The notes beneath the pieces were generated by a model that saw only the letters and a list, made by a program, of their open reading frames with translations, did not search any database and was not told the DNA's origin. 64,000 nucleotides of DNA. Source: Kribbella sp. NBC_01245. GTDB taxonomy: Bacteria > Actinomycetota > Actinomycetes > Propionibacteriales > Kribbellaceae. This document shows positions 1 through 9,277 of the stretch, piece after piece. The position numbers and the translations under genes were made by a program. Within the stretch, counting starts at the first letter, position 1; each line of letters opens with the position of its first letter. Location: positions 2,542,001 through 2,606,000 of the forward strand of contig NZ_CP108487.1 in the NCBI RefSeq assembly GCF_036226525.1. Direction: 5' to 3'.

Positions 1-1122
1 TGGCATTTGCGCGGTCGGGCCTGGGGTGCGCGCCAAGGCCTGCTCTGGTTGGCGTACGGCATCACGACCACGCGTTCTCCCGGCGATCCCGTCTACCAGA
101 TGCAGGAAACGCGGGAGGCGCTCGCGAACGGTTCGCTGATCGGCCCGCGGTACTTCGCCACCGGCGAGGCGATCGACGGGTCGCGCGTGTTCTACAACTT
201 CATGCGTCCGACGTTGTCCCTGGCGCAACTCGGGCGCGAGCTCGATCGGGTCGAGGGGCTCGCGTACGACCTGGTGAAGACGTACGTCCGGCTCCCGATC
301 GAGTACCAGCGGCGGACGATCGCCGCGGTCCACCAACTCGGCCTGCAGTTGTCATCGCACTACCTCTACCCGGCCGAACACCTCGGCATGGACGGGATGG
401 AGCACACAGGCGCCACGAACCGCCTCGGCTACTCGCACACCGTCAGCCGCCTCGGCCGGGCGTACGCGGACGTCATCACGCTGTTCACCCGGTCGGGGAT
501 GTCGGTCACGCCGACGCTGTTCAACTCGACCATGGCGCACGTGGACGACCCGTCGCTGCTGACCGATCGCCGGACGACGCGGCTCTTCCCGTCCTGGGAG
601 TACGCCGCGTTGCAGACCGAGGTCGAGACGGCGAAAGGCCCGGCGGGCGCGACCACGCGAGCGCTGTTGGCGGGCAACGTCGACATGGTGTTGCGCATCC
701 ATCGCGGTGGCGGCCTGGTCATCGCCGGCACGGACGCGCCGCTGGACAACGTCGCGATCTCCTTGCACGCCAATCTCCGGTCGATGGTCGCGGGCGGTTT
801 CACGCCGTACGAGGCACTGACCACGGCCACGCACAACCCAGCCAAATGGCTGCAACTGGAGGACAAACTCGGCGTGGTGAAGCCTGGGGCGCAGGCGGAT
901 CTGGCGTTCGTGCGCGGCAATCCGCTGGCCGATATTCGCGCGGCGGCCGACGTACAGCAGGTGATGGTCGGCGGGCGGCTGCACACAGTCGACTCGCTGC
1001 TCGCGCCATACCCGGCATCAGTCGCGCCGGCGGGCGTCAGCCGCGCACACGCGCATGCGGACGACCCGGAATTCTGGTGGCACGAGCCGGAGTGGCTGCA
1101 TCGTGTCTGCTGCGAGGGCTGA
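1..1122 (+). CDS. Amidohydrolase family protein, C-terminal part (5' end outside window)
   Basis: The frame is open from the first base, so the gene begins upstream of the window; about 373 codons remain. The product looks like a metal-dependent amidohydrolase of the imidazolonepropionase/prolidase-like type. Visible family marks are a His-bearing strand (SSHYLYPAEHLGMDGMEHTG), a conserved Asp in GTDAP, and the closing 'TTATHNPAKWLQLEDKLGVV' block followed by G-A-QADLAF, typical of the C-terminal composite beta-domain. The substrate cannot be told. No terminator was recognised before the next gene, 118 bp downstream. Confidence in the superfamily is high, in any specific reaction low. Confidence 0.8.
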   Translation, partial: WHLRGRAWGARQGLLWLAYGITTTRSPGDPVYQMQETREALANGSLIGPRYFATGEAIDGSRVFYNFMRPTLSLAQLGRELDRVEGLAYDLVKTYVRLPIEYQRRTIAAVHQLGLQLSSHYLYPAEHLGMDGMEHTGATNRLGYSHTVSRLGRAYADVITLFTRSGMSVTPTLFNSTMAHVDDPSLLTDRRTTRLFPSWEYAALQTEVETAKGPAGATTRALLAGNVDMVLRIHRGGGLVIAGTDAPLDNVAISLHANLRSMVAGGFTPYEALTTATHNPAKWLQLEDKLGVVKPGAQADLAFVRGNPLADIRAAADVQQVMVGGRLHTVDSLLAPYPASVAPAGVSRAHAHADDPEFWWHEPEWLHRVCCEG

Positions 1123-1240
1123 CGGCGGAAACGTTCCCAAACATTTCCGAACAGGTTATTGCGTCATCGAACATTAGCTCTTAGGTTGACCGGCACCAGA
1201 GGTGTTTCCGCCCATTCACCTACCGTGAGGAAGTCCCGTC

Positions 1241-3886
1241 ATGGTGCCTCGATCAATCCTGCGCGGCCTCGCCGTCGCCGCCCTGCTACCCGCATTGGCC
1301 CTACCACCCGCCACAGCCTCCCCCGTCGCGGTCGACACCCAGCCGACCGCGACGTGGAGGCTGCAGGCGGCGAGCGGGCCGTCGGCCAAGGTCGAACTCA
1401 GCGAAGGCGGCCGCCTCAGCCTCGCGGTCGAGGTCAACGGAGCAACGCCCGTGCGAGCCGTCGACCTCGGCCTCGTCACGGCCACCGCCGACCTGTCGGG
1501 CGGGTTAACCGCACGTGGGCAGACGACGCGCGAGGTCCGCGAGACCTATCTCATGACGACCGGCAAGCAGCGCCAGCGGACCGTGCTCGCGCAGGAGACC
1601 CGACTGCGGTTCGCCAACCCCGCAGGCGCCGAGTTCACCCTCATCGTCCGTACGTCGGATGACGGCGTGGCCTACCGGTACGAACTACCCGCGGCAACGA
1701 CCGTCGAGCGCGAGTCCGGCGGGTACGAGTTCGCCGGCGACGCGACCAGCTGGCTCCAGCCGTACAACCCGCAACACGAGAACGAGCACGCCCAAGCGAC
1801 GGCCGCAACCGCACCGACCGGGCAATTCGGCCATCCCGCGTTGTTCCTTGCCGGCGGCAACTACGTGCTGCTGGCCGAATCCGGCCTCGACGGACGGTAC
1901 GCCGGCGCCCGGTTGCGCCATACGCAAGGCACACCCCGGTACGACGTACTGCTGGCGGACGAACGACCGGTCACCGGCGTCTCCCGGACGGCCTGGCGGA
2001 CGATGATCGTGGGCGACCTGGCGACGGTCACGGCATCGACGATGGTGGACGACCTCGCGGACCCGGCCAAGTTCACGGACACCTCGTGGATCAAACCCGG
2101 CGTCTCGTCCTGGTCCTGGCTCGCGGAGAACTCGAGCCCACGCGATTTCGAACGGCAGAAGGATTACGTCGATGCCGCCGCCAAGAACAACTTCAAGTAC
2201 GTGCTGGTGGATGAGGGCTGGAGTGAGTCCTGGATCCCGGCGCTGACGCGGTACGCCCGCGCCCGTGGGGTCGAGGTGCTGGTGTGGTTCCACTGGACGA
2301 ACCTGGAGAGCCAGGCGCAACGCGACAACTGGTTGCCGCGGCTGACCAATTGGGGCGTGAAGGGCGTCAAGGTCGACTTCATGGAGTCGGACAGCCAGGC
2401 CCGGTACCAGTGGTACGACGCGATTCTCGCCGACACCGCGAAGCACCAGCTGATGATCAACTTCCACGGTTCGACCGTGCCGCACGGTCTGGCCCGGACC
2501 TGGCCGCACCTGATGACGATGGAAGGCGTGCGCGGTGAGGAGAACGGGCTGAACGCGAGCCGCAATACGATCCTCCCGTTCACCCGCAATGTGATCGGCT
2601 CGATGGACTACACGCCGACCCGCTTCGCGACGCTGAGCAATCCGAAACCGCAGACCAGCAACGCGCACGAACTCGCCCTGCCGATCGTGTACGAGTCGGG
2701 CTGGACGCATGTGGTGAGTACGCCGGAGGAGCTGGCCTCGCAACCCGAAGGCGCCCGGATGCTCGCGCAGTTGCCGACGACGTGGGACGAGATGCGCCTG
2801 CTCGCGGGGCAACCCGGCCAAGAGGCGATCGTTGCCCGGCGCAACGGTCAACGCTGGTTCATCGGCGGCATCCGCTCGGGCGGCGCGACCTCGGTCGACG
2901 TACCACTCAGCATGCTCGGCACCGGCCGCTGGCTAGTCGAGACGATCACCGACGACGGGCCAACACTAAGGCGTACATCGCAAACATGGACAGCGGCGGA
3001 CAAGCTGACCATCCCGGTGGTCGACCGCGGCGGCTTCGCGATCCAGGCCTGCCCGGCGACGACAGGTCGGACCACTTGCGACGTGCCTTATCTACCGGCG
3101 CCTTCGACGACTGTGCTGGTGGATGCGGACAAGACCGAGATCGCACCCAACGAGACCGTTCGCGTGCAGGGGATCTTCGTCGCCCGCACTGGCGGGGTGG
3201 TGTCCGATCTGGAGTTGGCGCCCGTAATACCGCGCGGCTGGTCTTTGGTGGCGGGGCGGCCGGTACGGAAGACCCGGTTGACCGAAGGGCAGAGCGTCAG
3301 CGGGAGCTGGACGTTGAAGCTGCTGCCGGGCGGCGTACGCGGCGATCTCGAACTGGTTGTCGCGGGCAACTACACGGCACCGGACGGACGTCGGGTGTAC
3401 TCGTCGGACGCGACGCCGATCTTCGCGGAACCACTGCCGCCGACCGGGTCGACGTACGTGAGTGATCTGCCGTGGACGGACGAGAGCAACGGGTACGGCC
3501 GGGCGCAGCAGCGCGATCACAGCCACGGCGGGGATAAGCCGCCGGGTACGTTGACGATCGGCGGCAAGACCTACGCGAAGGGCGTCGGCGCGCACGCACC
3601 GAGCTCGCTCACCACTTGGCTCGGCGCGAACTGCACCCGCTTCGTGGCAGAGGTCGGGGTAGACGACGGGACGCAGTCGACCGAAGGCTCGGTCGGGTTC
3701 ATCGTTGTCGGCGACGGCCGCGAACTGGCCCGTACGCCGGTCATCCGCGCCCGCGAGGCCGCGACCGTTCTGGACCTGGACGTGACCGGGGTCAAGCGCC
3801 TGACGCTCGCCACCAACGACGGCGGCAACGGCAAGAACAGCGATCACGCCGACTGGGGCATCGCCTCACTCGCCTGCAAAAGCTAA
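1241..3886 (+). CDS. Secreted glycoside hydrolase family 97 enzyme with NPCBM-type C-terminal domain
   Basis: 881 residues. A signal peptide (about 1-27, ending PPATASP) implies export. Residues about 30-280 form the GH97 N-terminal beta domain and 281-560 the catalytic barrel, with VLVDEGWSESW, GVEVLVWFHW and GVKGVKVDFM. Asp379 in VKVDFM matches the nucleophile position of retaining GH97 alpha-galactosidases; Glu428 in TMEGVRGEE is also conserved. After about 640 come an NPCBM-associated (NEW3-like) segment and, from about 740, an NPCBM/NEW2 carbohydrate-binding domain (KTYAKGVGAHAPS, then DDGTQSTEGSVGF). The likely role is release of alpha-linked galactose or glucose outside the cell. The ATG is preceded by GAGGAA at 8 bp. 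The neighbouring genes do not reveal the substrate. Confidence 0.88.
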   Translation: MVPRSILRGLAVAALLPALALPPATASPVAVDTQPTATWRLQAASGPSAKVELSEGGRLSLAVEVNGATPVRAVDLGLVTATADLSGGLTARGQTTREVRETYLMTTGKQRQRTVLAQETRLRFANPAGAEFTLIVRTSDDGVAYRYELPAATTVERESGGYEFAGDATSWLQPYNPQHENEHAQATAATAPTGQFGHPALFLAGGNYVLLAESGLDGRYAGARLRHTQGTPRYDVLLADERPVTGVSRTAWRTMIVGDLATVTASTMVDDLADPAKFTDTSWIKPGVSSWSWLAENSSPRDFERQKDYVDAAAKNNFKYVLVDEGWSESWIPALTRYARARGVEVLVWFHWTNLESQAQRDNWLPRLTNWGVKGVKVDFMESDSQARYQWYDAILADTAKHQLMINFHGSTVPHGLARTWPHLMTMEGVRGEENGLNASRNTILPFTRNVIGSMDYTPTRFATLSNPKPQTSNAHELALPIVYESGWTHVVSTPEELASQPEGARMLAQLPTTWDEMRLLAGQPGQEAIVARRNGQRWFIGGIRSGGATSVDVPLSMLGTGRWLVETITDDGPTLRRTSQTWTAADKLTIPVVDRGGFAIQACPATTGRTTCDVPYLPAPSTTVLVDADKTEIAPNETVRVQGIFVARTGGVVSDLELAPVIPRGWSLVAGRPVRKTRLTEGQSVSGSWTLKLLPGGVRGDLELVVAGNYTAPDGRRVYSSDATPIFAEPLPPTGSTYVSDLPWTDESNGYGRAQQRDHSHGGDKPPGTLTIGGKTYAKGVGAHAPSSLTTWLGANCTRFVAEVGVDDGTQSTEGSVGFIVVGDGRELARTPVIRAREAATVLDLDVTGVKRLTLATNDGGNGKNSDHADWGIASLACKS

Positions 3887-3892
3887 AACCGG

Positions 3893-4870
3893 CTAGAACG
3901 GCAGCTTCGGCTGCGGCGGCGCGTGGGACGGGTCGACGCCGTCGAAGAGGGAGCTGACCGACTCGCCGGCGTGAATGCGGGAGATCGCCTCGGCGAACAA
4001 CCCGGCCACTGAACGCACCTGCAGCTCGGGCCAGTCGGACGGCCTCGGGACCGTATCCGTCGTCACCATCTCGGTGATGAAGGGGTGGTTCCGGAGCCGT
4101 TCGACAGCCTTGCCGGTGAAGAGGCCGTGCGTACAGGCGACGGCCGCGCCCGTACAGCCGAACTGCTGCAGCCGGTCAAGCAGCTCGACGATCGAACCAC
4201 CCGTCGCGATCTCGTCGTCCAGCACGATCGCGCGTTTGCCGGCCACATTGCCGACGATCGCGTCGATCACCACGGTGTCGTCGGCCAGCCGCTGCTTACT
4301 ACCAGCCGCGACCGGCAGCCCGAGCAACCGCGCGAACTGGGTCGCGGTCTTCGCGTTGCCGAGGTCCGGGCTGACCACCACGGTGTCGGTGAGGTCCTTG
4401 CCGCGGAAGTGCTCGGCGAGCTCGCCGATCGCGGTCAGATGGTCGACCGGGACTGAGAAGAACCCGTGCACCTGCGGCGCGTGCAAGGCCATCGTGAGCA
4501 CCCGGTTAGCGCCCGCGGTCGAGAGCAGATCCGCGACCAGCCGGCCGCCGATCGAGATCCGGGACGAGTCCTTCTTGTCGGACCGCGCATACGCGTAGTG
4601 CGGCATCACGGCCGTGATCTGGGCCGCGGAGGCACCTCGGGCCGCGTCGATCATCAGCAGCAGCTCCATCAGGTGCTCCTGCGTCGGCGGCACGAGCGGC
4701 TGCACGATGTAGACGTCGCGCTGGCGGCAGTTCGCCTGGAGTTGCGCCTGCAGGCAGTCGTTGCTGAACCGATGGATCTCCACCGGGGACAGCTCGACGC
4801 CGAGATCGGCGCAGATCTGGTCCGCCAACGAATGATGAGCACTACCGCTGAAGACCACGATCTCGCGCAC
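3893..4870 (-). CDS. prs: Ribose-phosphate pyrophosphokinase-like protein (divergent PRPP synthetase)
   Basis: 325 residues from GTG at 4870, chosen because GGGGAG lies 6 bp upstream and homology begins at VREIVVFSGS; the frame stays open further upstream without homology. PRPP synthetase makes 5-phosphoribosyl-1-pyrophosphate from ribose 5-phosphate and ATP. Seen: N-terminal phosphoribosyltransferase-like domain, MALHAPQVHGFF, and the PRPP loop VLDDEIATGGSI. The catalytic flexible loop is ARSDKKDSSRISIGG rather than the usual ARQDKK-GREPIS, and VVVSPDLGNAKTA replaces the usual SPDVGG-K-R. This may be a second, diverged paralogue rather than the housekeeping enzyme. It follows the aldolase gene by 46 bp on the same strand and ends 6 bp from the convergent GH97 gene. 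Confidence 0.8.
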   Translation of the reverse strand: MREIVVFSGSAHHSLADQICADLGVELSPVEIHRFSNDCLQAQLQANCRQRDVYIVQPLVPPTQEHLMELLLMIDAARGASAAQITAVMPHYAYARSDKKDSSRISIGGRLVADLLSTAGANRVLTMALHAPQVHGFFSVPVDHLTAIGELAEHFRGKDLTDTVVVSPDLGNAKTATQFARLLGLPVAAGSKQRLADDTVVIDAIVGNVAGKRAIVLDDEIATGGSIVELLDRLQQFGCTGAAVACTHGLFTGKAVERLRNHPFITEMVTTDTVPRPSDWPELQVRSVAGLFAEAISRIHAGESVSSLFDGVDPSHAPPQPKLPF

Positions 4871-4916
4871 TGCTGACTCCCCGAAGACCCACAGCTCAGA
4901 CCCGACGACGCCGAGC

Positions 4917-5963
4917 CTATCCCGGCATCGCCACGATCCTGGCAACGGCCTCGGCGGCGTACCGGCTGTCGGACGCCGAGACATCCAGATGGGTGACGAA
5001 TCGCAGCGTGCGCGCCCCGACGCCACCGATCAGGACACCCTGTTCCTTGGCCTCGGCAACCACCTGCGGCACGGTCTTGCCTTCGGCCGGGAGGTCCAGC
5101 ACCACGATGTTGGTCTCGACCGCGTCCGGTTTCACCCCACCCGGTACGGCGTCCGCGAGCACCTCGGCGATCACTCGCGCCTTCGCGTGGTCCTCGGCGA
5201 GCCGGTCCACGTTGTTCCGTACGGCGTACAGCCCGGCCGCCGCGAGCACGCCCGCCTGGCGCCATCCCGCGCCGAGGCGTTTACGCCAAACCCTCGCCTC
5301 GCGGACCAGCTCGGCCGATCCGACCAGCACCGAGCCGACCGGGGCGCCCAGGCCCTTCGACAGGCAGACGCTCGCCGCCTTGGCTCGTCGTACGTAGTCG
5401 GCCATCGGCACGCCGGTCGCAACGTGTGCGTTCCAGAGGCGCGCGCCGTCCAGGTGCAACGGCAGATCGGCCGCGTCGAGCTCGTCCGCGAGTGCGTCGT
5501 ACCGGCTCTTGGGCTGGATCGTGCCGCCGCCGAAGTTGTGCGTGTTCTCGACAGAGACCGCGGCGGTGGTGACGAAGTACGGCCCGAGGTCGGGGGCGAT
5601 CAGCGCGCGGATCTGCTCGAGGTTGATCAGGCCGGCCGGGTCGGACCACGTGCGGGTGGTGATACCGCTGACGGCCGCGTGTGCACCGAGCTCGGCCCGG
5701 GCGATGTGGGCCCGGGCCTCGCAGATCACCTCGCTGCCGATCGGGGCGAGGGCACGCACGCCGAGGATGTTCGCGAGGGAACCCGTCACGGTGAACAGGC
5801 CGGCCTCGTGTCCGAGCAGGCCGGCCACCTCGGTCTCCAACTCGATGACTGTCGGATCCTCGCCGTACACGTCATCGCCGACCTCCGCCCGGCCCATCGC
5901 CTCGAGCATGCCCGGCGACGGCTTGGTGACGGTGTCGCTGCGGAGGTCGATCAATTTGGTCAC
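4917..5963 (-). CDS. ltaE: Low-specificity L-threonine aldolase
   Basis: 348 residues. This PLP enzyme of fold type I cleaves L-threonine or L-allo-threonine to glycine and acetaldehyde. Motifs seen are [13 protein letters not shown] near the N-terminus, HNFGGGTI, the PLP-contacting Asp172 in HLDGARLWN and the Schiff-base Lys203 in [12 protein letters not shown]. Length is normal for the family. The GTG start overlaps the TGA stop of the DAHP synthase gene (GTGA at 5960-5963), so the two are almost certainly co-transcribed and translationally coupled. Confidence 0.9.
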   Translation of the reverse strand: MTKLIDLRSDTVTKPSPGMLEAMGRAEVGDDVYGEDPTVIELETEVAGLLGHEAGLFTVTGSLANILGVRALAPIGSEVICEARAHIARAELGAHAAVSGITTRTWSDPAGLINLEQIRALIAPDLGPYFVTTAAVSVENTHNFGGGTIQPKSRYDALADELDAADLPLHLDGARLWNAHVATGVPMADYVRRAKAASVCLSKGLGAPVGSVLVGSAELVREARVWRKRLGAGWRQAGVLAAAGLYAVRNNVDRLAEDHAKARVIAEVLADAVPGGVKPDAVETNIVVLDLPAEGKTVPQVVAEAKEQGVLIGGVGARTLRFVTHLDVSASDSRYAAEAVARIVAMPG

Positions 5964-7333
5964 GCGCGGGCAGCCCTCAAGCGTTCGGCGACGAGGAAGG
6001 CGAGCTCGAGCGACTGGTGCCGGTTGAGCCGCGGGTCGCAGGCCGTCTCGTAGCGGTTGACGAGGTCCGCGGCGACGAGGTCCTCACCACCACCGAGGCA
6101 CTCGGTCACGTCGTCGCCGGTCAGCTCGATGTGCAGACCACCCGGCCAGGTGCCGATCTGCTCGTGCGCGTCGAAGAAGCCCTCAACCTCGTGGACCACG
6201 TCTTCGAAGTTGCGCGTCTTGTACCCGTTGGGGGTCTCATACGTGTTGCCGTGCATCGGGTCGCACACCCACGCGACCGGTGAACCGTGATCGCGCACAG
6301 CCTCCAGCAACGGCGGCAGACCCTCACGGATCTTGCCCGCGCCCATCCGGGTGATGAAGGTCAGCCGACCCTCCTCGCCCTTCGGGTTGAGCTTGTCGAT
6401 CAACGCGCGGATGTAGTCGGGCTCGGTCGTCGGGCCCACCTTCACGCCCAGCGGGTTGCGCAGCGTCGCGAGGAACTCGACATGCGCGCCGTCGAGCTGA
6501 CGGGTCCGCTCGCCCACCCAGAGCATGTGCCCGGACACGTCGTACGGCTGCTCGGTGCGCGAGTCGATCCGGGTCAGCGCGTGTTCGTACTCGAGGATGA
6601 GCGCCTCGTGGCTGGCGTAGAAGTCGACCGTACGGAACTCGTCCGACGTCGCGCCACAGGCCCGCATGAACGCGAGTGCCCGCTCGATCTCACCCGCGAG
6701 CTGCTCGTACCGCTGGCCGACCGGCGAGGAGCGGACGAAGTCGGTGTTCCAGGCGTGCACCTGGTGCAGGTCGGCGTAACCACCAGTGGTGAATGCGCGC
6801 GTCAGGTTGAGGGTGGCGGCGGCCGCGTTGTAGACGCCGCGCAAGCGCTGCGGGTCCGGGATGCGGGACGACTCGGTGAACTCGAGGCCGTTGACGGCAT
6901 CACCGCGGTACGCCGGAAGCGTCACGCCATCCCGGGTCTCGTTGTTGCTGCTCCGGGGTTTTGCGTATTGCCCGGCGATGCGGCCGACCTTTACGACCGG
7001 GACGCTCGCGGCGTATTGCAGCACGACGGACATCTGGAGGAGGACCCGGAGCTTCGCGCGGATGTTCTCGGCGGTCACACCGTCGAAGGTCTCGGCGCAG
7101 TCGCCGCCCTGGAGGAGGAACGCCTCACCGCGCGCGACGGCGCCGATCTTGTCGCGGAGGTCGTCGCACTCGCCGGCGAATACCAGGGGCGGCAGCTTCC
7201 GCAGCTCCTCGATGACGCCCTCAAGCGCGTCGCCCTCCGGCCACTCCGGCTGCTGAAGCGGCTTAAGCGCCCGAAGCTCATCCAAACTGGGAACGCCCGG
7301 CACAACCCCCGAGCCCAACATCGCAAATTGCAT
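5960..7333 (-). CDS. aroG: Class II 3-deoxy-7-phosphoheptulonate (DAHP) synthase
   Basis: 457 residues. It condenses phosphoenolpyruvate with erythrose 4-phosphate, the first step of the shikimate pathway. It is a class II (plant/actinobacterial type) enzyme: [56 protein letters not shown] and [12 protein letters not shown] are all present, giving the metal- and PEP-binding Cys, Arg, His, Glu and Asp positions. The ATG is preceded by a G-rich stretch (GGGTGGGGG). It is the first gene of a leftward unit with ltaE and then prs. Upstream lies the repeat-rich gap, so its promoter should be there. It corresponds in position to Rv2178c (aroG) of M. tuberculosis. Confidence 0.95.
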   Translation of the reverse strand: MQFAMLGSGVVPGVPSLDELRALKPLQQPEWPEGDALEGVIEELRKLPPLVFAGECDDLRDKIGAVARGEAFLLQGGDCAETFDGVTAENIRAKLRVLLQMSVVLQYAASVPVVKVGRIAGQYAKPRSSNNETRDGVTLPAYRGDAVNGLEFTESSRIPDPQRLRGVYNAAAATLNLTRAFTTGGYADLHQVHAWNTDFVRSSPVGQRYEQLAGEIERALAFMRACGATSDEFRTVDFYASHEALILEYEHALTRIDSRTEQPYDVSGHMLWVGERTRQLDGAHVEFLATLRNPLGVKVGPTTEPDYIRALIDKLNPKGEEGRLTFITRMGAGKIREGLPPLLEAVRDHGSPVAWVCDPMHGNTYETPNGYKTRNFEDVVHEVEGFFDAHEQIGTWPGGLHIELTGDDVTECLGGGEDLVAADLVNRYETACDPRLNRHQSLELAFLVAERLRAARA

Positions 7334-7443
7334 ACCCCCACCCTAAACGCCCCCACCCCACGCTCCCCCTCCCGTCTCACGCCCCCACGCCGGGCTCCCC
7401 GTCCCGCCTCACGCCACCCCTCGCCCTGCTGATCTCCCGCGCC

Positions 7444-7489
7444 CTCGCCCTGCTCGTCTCACGCCCCCCTCGCCGTGCTCGTCTCACGC
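7444..7489. repeat. 25-bp-period tandem repeat (two clear copies)
   Basis: CTCGCCCTGCTCGTCTCACGC at 7444-7464 recurs at 7469-7489 with one change. A third, more degenerate copy lies just before, around 7420-7440. It sits in the C-rich leader of the DAHP synthase gene. Confidence 0.7.
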
Positions 7490-7498
7490 TGCTGCTGC

Positions 7499-7560
7499 TC
7501 ATCGGGCCCTTGTGACGCGGCGTGTCGCGGATCGTCGGACCCTTTTGACCAAGAGGTGTC
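7499..7560. repeat. Dispersed repeat, copy A (two related units)
   Basis: Thirty bases from 7499 to 7528 are identical to 44994-45023. Each site continues with a second, diverged unit: here TCGGACCCTTTTGACC, there ATCGGGCGCTTCTGACC. The element is thus a tandem pair of units of roughly 30 bp, seen twice in the window 37.5 kb apart and in the same orientation. Confidence 0.75.
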
Positions 7561-7591
7561 GCCTTTGGGGGGCGGGCTCCGGGCTCCCATT

Positions 7592-7679
7592 GCGTTGATT
7601 CGTCTGCATCCGCTCGCCCCTGACCGCGGCGGGTCGATTGGTCACCGGCGTGGGCGGGCGGATTCGGACGAATCAACGC
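7592..7679. repeat. Inverted repeat with 28-nt arms
   Basis: Arms 7592-7619 and 7652-7679 pair over 28 nt with three mismatches (outer 13 nt GCGTTGATTCGTC perfect). The 32-nt loop contains a further TGACC/GGTCA pairing. It could fold as a long hairpin in RNA from either strand. Confidence 0.7.
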
Positions 7680-7720
7680 CAACGCCCGCCGGATTTCACC
7701 GCGCCAGGTCCTTCGTGGGC

Positions 7721-7780
7721 ACCCGTCCCCCCGAGTTCTTCCGAATTGTCAGGCCGGTCCGGCTATTCGGGGGGACGGGT
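7721..7780. repeat. Inverted repeat with perfect 14-nt arms
   Basis: ACCCGTCCCCCCGA at 7721-7734 is perfectly complementary to TCGGGGGGACGGGT at 7767-7780. An inner CCGAAT/ATTCGG pair (7741-7746 and 7765-7770) gives an alternative fold. No T-run follows. Confidence 0.7.
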
Positions 7781-7832
7781 GGAGTCTGACCGTTTGCGTA
7801 CGCCTTCCGTACTCGGATGGCCAGTGGTGCTG

Positions 7833-7889
7833 CTTCCTGAGTGAACTGGACGTTTTTCGGCCCGGAAAACGTCCAGTTCGCTCAGGAAG
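7833..7889. repeat. Near-perfect 57-bp palindrome
   Basis: Arms 7833-7860 and 7862-7889 match over 28 nt with two mismatches around a single central base. Such a long interrupted palindrome can extrude as a cruciform or form a very stable RNA hairpin. GC content within the arms is about half, lower than the surroundings. Confidence 0.8.
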
Positions 7890-7991
7890 ATGATGCTGGG
7901 AGCCATTGCGGTCGTCATGCGCCCGCAAATCGTGCGTTATCCGCTCATCTCCTGGGTTCCGGTGCGCAGCTCCACATCGGCGAGCGCCCGG

Positions 7992-8083
7992 CCTATTCCG
8001 AGGGTCGGCATCCGGAATGGGGGGTCGACCCGCCAAGTTTGGCGTGTCCACCCCCTATTCCGAGGGTCGACCCTCGGAATAGG
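7992..8083. repeat. Array of three abutting inverted repeats sharing CCTATTCCGAGGGTCG
   Basis: Three hairpins follow each other: CCTATTCCG paired with CGGAATGGG from 7992; 16-nt arms 8021-8036 and 8039-8054 with two mismatches; and a perfect 30-bp palindrome 8054-8083. The sequence CCTATTCCGAGGGTCG starts both the first and the last hairpin (7992 and 8054), so part of the array arose by duplication. Confidence 0.75.
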
Positions 8084-8242
8084 AGCGGACGGTGCTGATG
8101 GCGGACCGGGTCGCGCGGGGACGGCTCCGCGGTGCGCGCAATGAGGCGTCTCGCGGGAGGGATATCCACAAACCGTGCCCGCGGAGAATTCAGGGGGCGG
8201 GTGCCTACCGAATACCCGGCCCGATCCGGCGAGGGGGCTTGG

Positions 8243-9016
8243 TTAAGACGCCTTGGTGTCGGGGTTTTGGCGGGGTTTTACGTGGTCTTCGAGGGATTCG
8301 CCGGCTTTGAGGAGTTCTTTGGCCTTGTCGGCGTAGATGTCGACGTACTCCTGGCCCGACAAGTCCATCAGCGCGTACATGATCTCGTCAGTGACCGAGC
8401 GCAAAACGAACCGATCGCGCTCCATTCCCTCATAGCGAGAGAAGTCCAGCGGCTTCCCGATCACCACACCCGGCCGCAGCACGCGCGGGAAACGCCGACC
8501 CGGCTCGCGGCGGAGCCACTGGGGCATAACGGTCCCAGGCGGGTTGAGCTTCTCGGTGTCGATCATCGCGACAGGGATGACCGGCACACCCGCCACGATC
8601 GCCATCCGTGCGACGCCCGTCTTGCCCTTGTATAGGCGCCCGTCAGGCGACCGAGTGCCCTCCGGGTAGATGCCGAAGAGCTGGCCCTTCTCCAGGATGC
8701 CCAAGCCGGTGTTCAGCGCGGCCAGCGACGCTCGGCCGCCGGAGCGGTCGATCGGGATCTGGCCGATGGACCGGAAGAAGGTGGCGACCAGTTTCCCTTT
8801 GAGCCCGGGCGCGGTGAAGTACTCGGACTTGGCCGGGAAGATGATCTGGCGCGGTACGGCGACCGGCAGGAAGATCGAATCCGTGAACGAGAGGTGGTTG
8901 CTGACGAGCAGCGCCGGCCCCTTGGTCGGAATGTTGTCCAGCCCCTTGACCCAAGGACGGAAGATCAGTCTCACCAGCGGTCCAACGATGAACCGCTTGA
9001 GGAACAGATACAGCAC
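8243..9016 (-). CDS. plsC: 1-acyl-sn-glycerol-3-phosphate acyltransferase (PlsC family)
   Basis: 257 residues from GTG at 9016, chosen because GGAGG lies about 7 bp upstream and homology begins at LYLFLKRFIVGP; the frame is open further upstream without homology. PlsC enzymes transfer an acyl group to lysophosphatidic acid at the inner face of the membrane. The catalytic NHX4D motif is NHLSFTD (His41, Asp46) and the glycerophosphate-binding motif is YPEGTR. The N-terminus is hydrophobic. Synteny suggests equivalence to Rv2182c of M. tuberculosis. It is the only gene in its leftward unit, as a divergent esterase lies upstream and the 900-bp gap downstream. Confidence 0.9.
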   Translation of the reverse strand: MLYLFLKRFIVGPLVRLIFRPWVKGLDNIPTKGPALLVSNHLSFTDSIFLPVAVPRQIIFPAKSEYFTAPGLKGKLVATFFRSIGQIPIDRSGGRASLAALNTGLGILEKGQLFGIYPEGTRSPDGRLYKGKTGVARMAIVAGVPVIPVAMIDTEKLNPPGTVMPQWLRREPGRRFPRVLRPGVVIGKPLDFSRYEGMERDRFVLRSVTDEIMYALMDLSGQEYVDIYADKAKELLKAGESLEDHVKPRQNPDTKAS

Positions 9017-9277
9017 GCCTTCACCTCCGTCACGCCGCAGTCGACACAGGACCCTACGTCCACTCTGCCCCTCCGGCAATCTCACCGCACGCCCCCAAGG
9101 GGTTGCACTTCGTGCTGGCACCTGATCCAGACCCGCGGGATTCGGGATCGGGCGCGCGGAGAGTTGTGCGGGATGTCACGCTGGTAGCGCAACCGCCGCG
9201 CCGGTCTGGGCGACGGCGCACCCGCCTGCGACCATGGCGTCTTGAAGTCGTCGTTCTGTACCGCCTGAGGAGTCAGC

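Larger units (their letters stand above)
7334..8242. other. Repeat- and hairpin-rich intergenic region, no convincing gene
   Basis: About 909 bp between the leftward acyltransferase and DAHP synthase genes. No frame here shows a ribosome binding site plus recognisable protein; short frames are interrupted by inverted repeats. The part next to aroG is C-rich with a 25-bp tandem repeat, followed by a dispersed two-unit repeat and at least five inverted repeats (entered separately). It must hold the aroG promoter and the 3' end of the acyltransferase transcript. Confidence 0.6.

Noticed and set aside
1685..2851. Long leftward open frame opposite the GH97 gene
   Set aside because: High-GC DNA keeps antisense frames open; no homology, no ribosome binding site, and the rightward frame is a clear enzyme.
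7377..7682. Leftward 101-codon frame in the repeat-rich gap
   Set aside because: It only translates the dispersed repeats and inverted repeats; a similar frame at 44908-45135 exists for the same reason.
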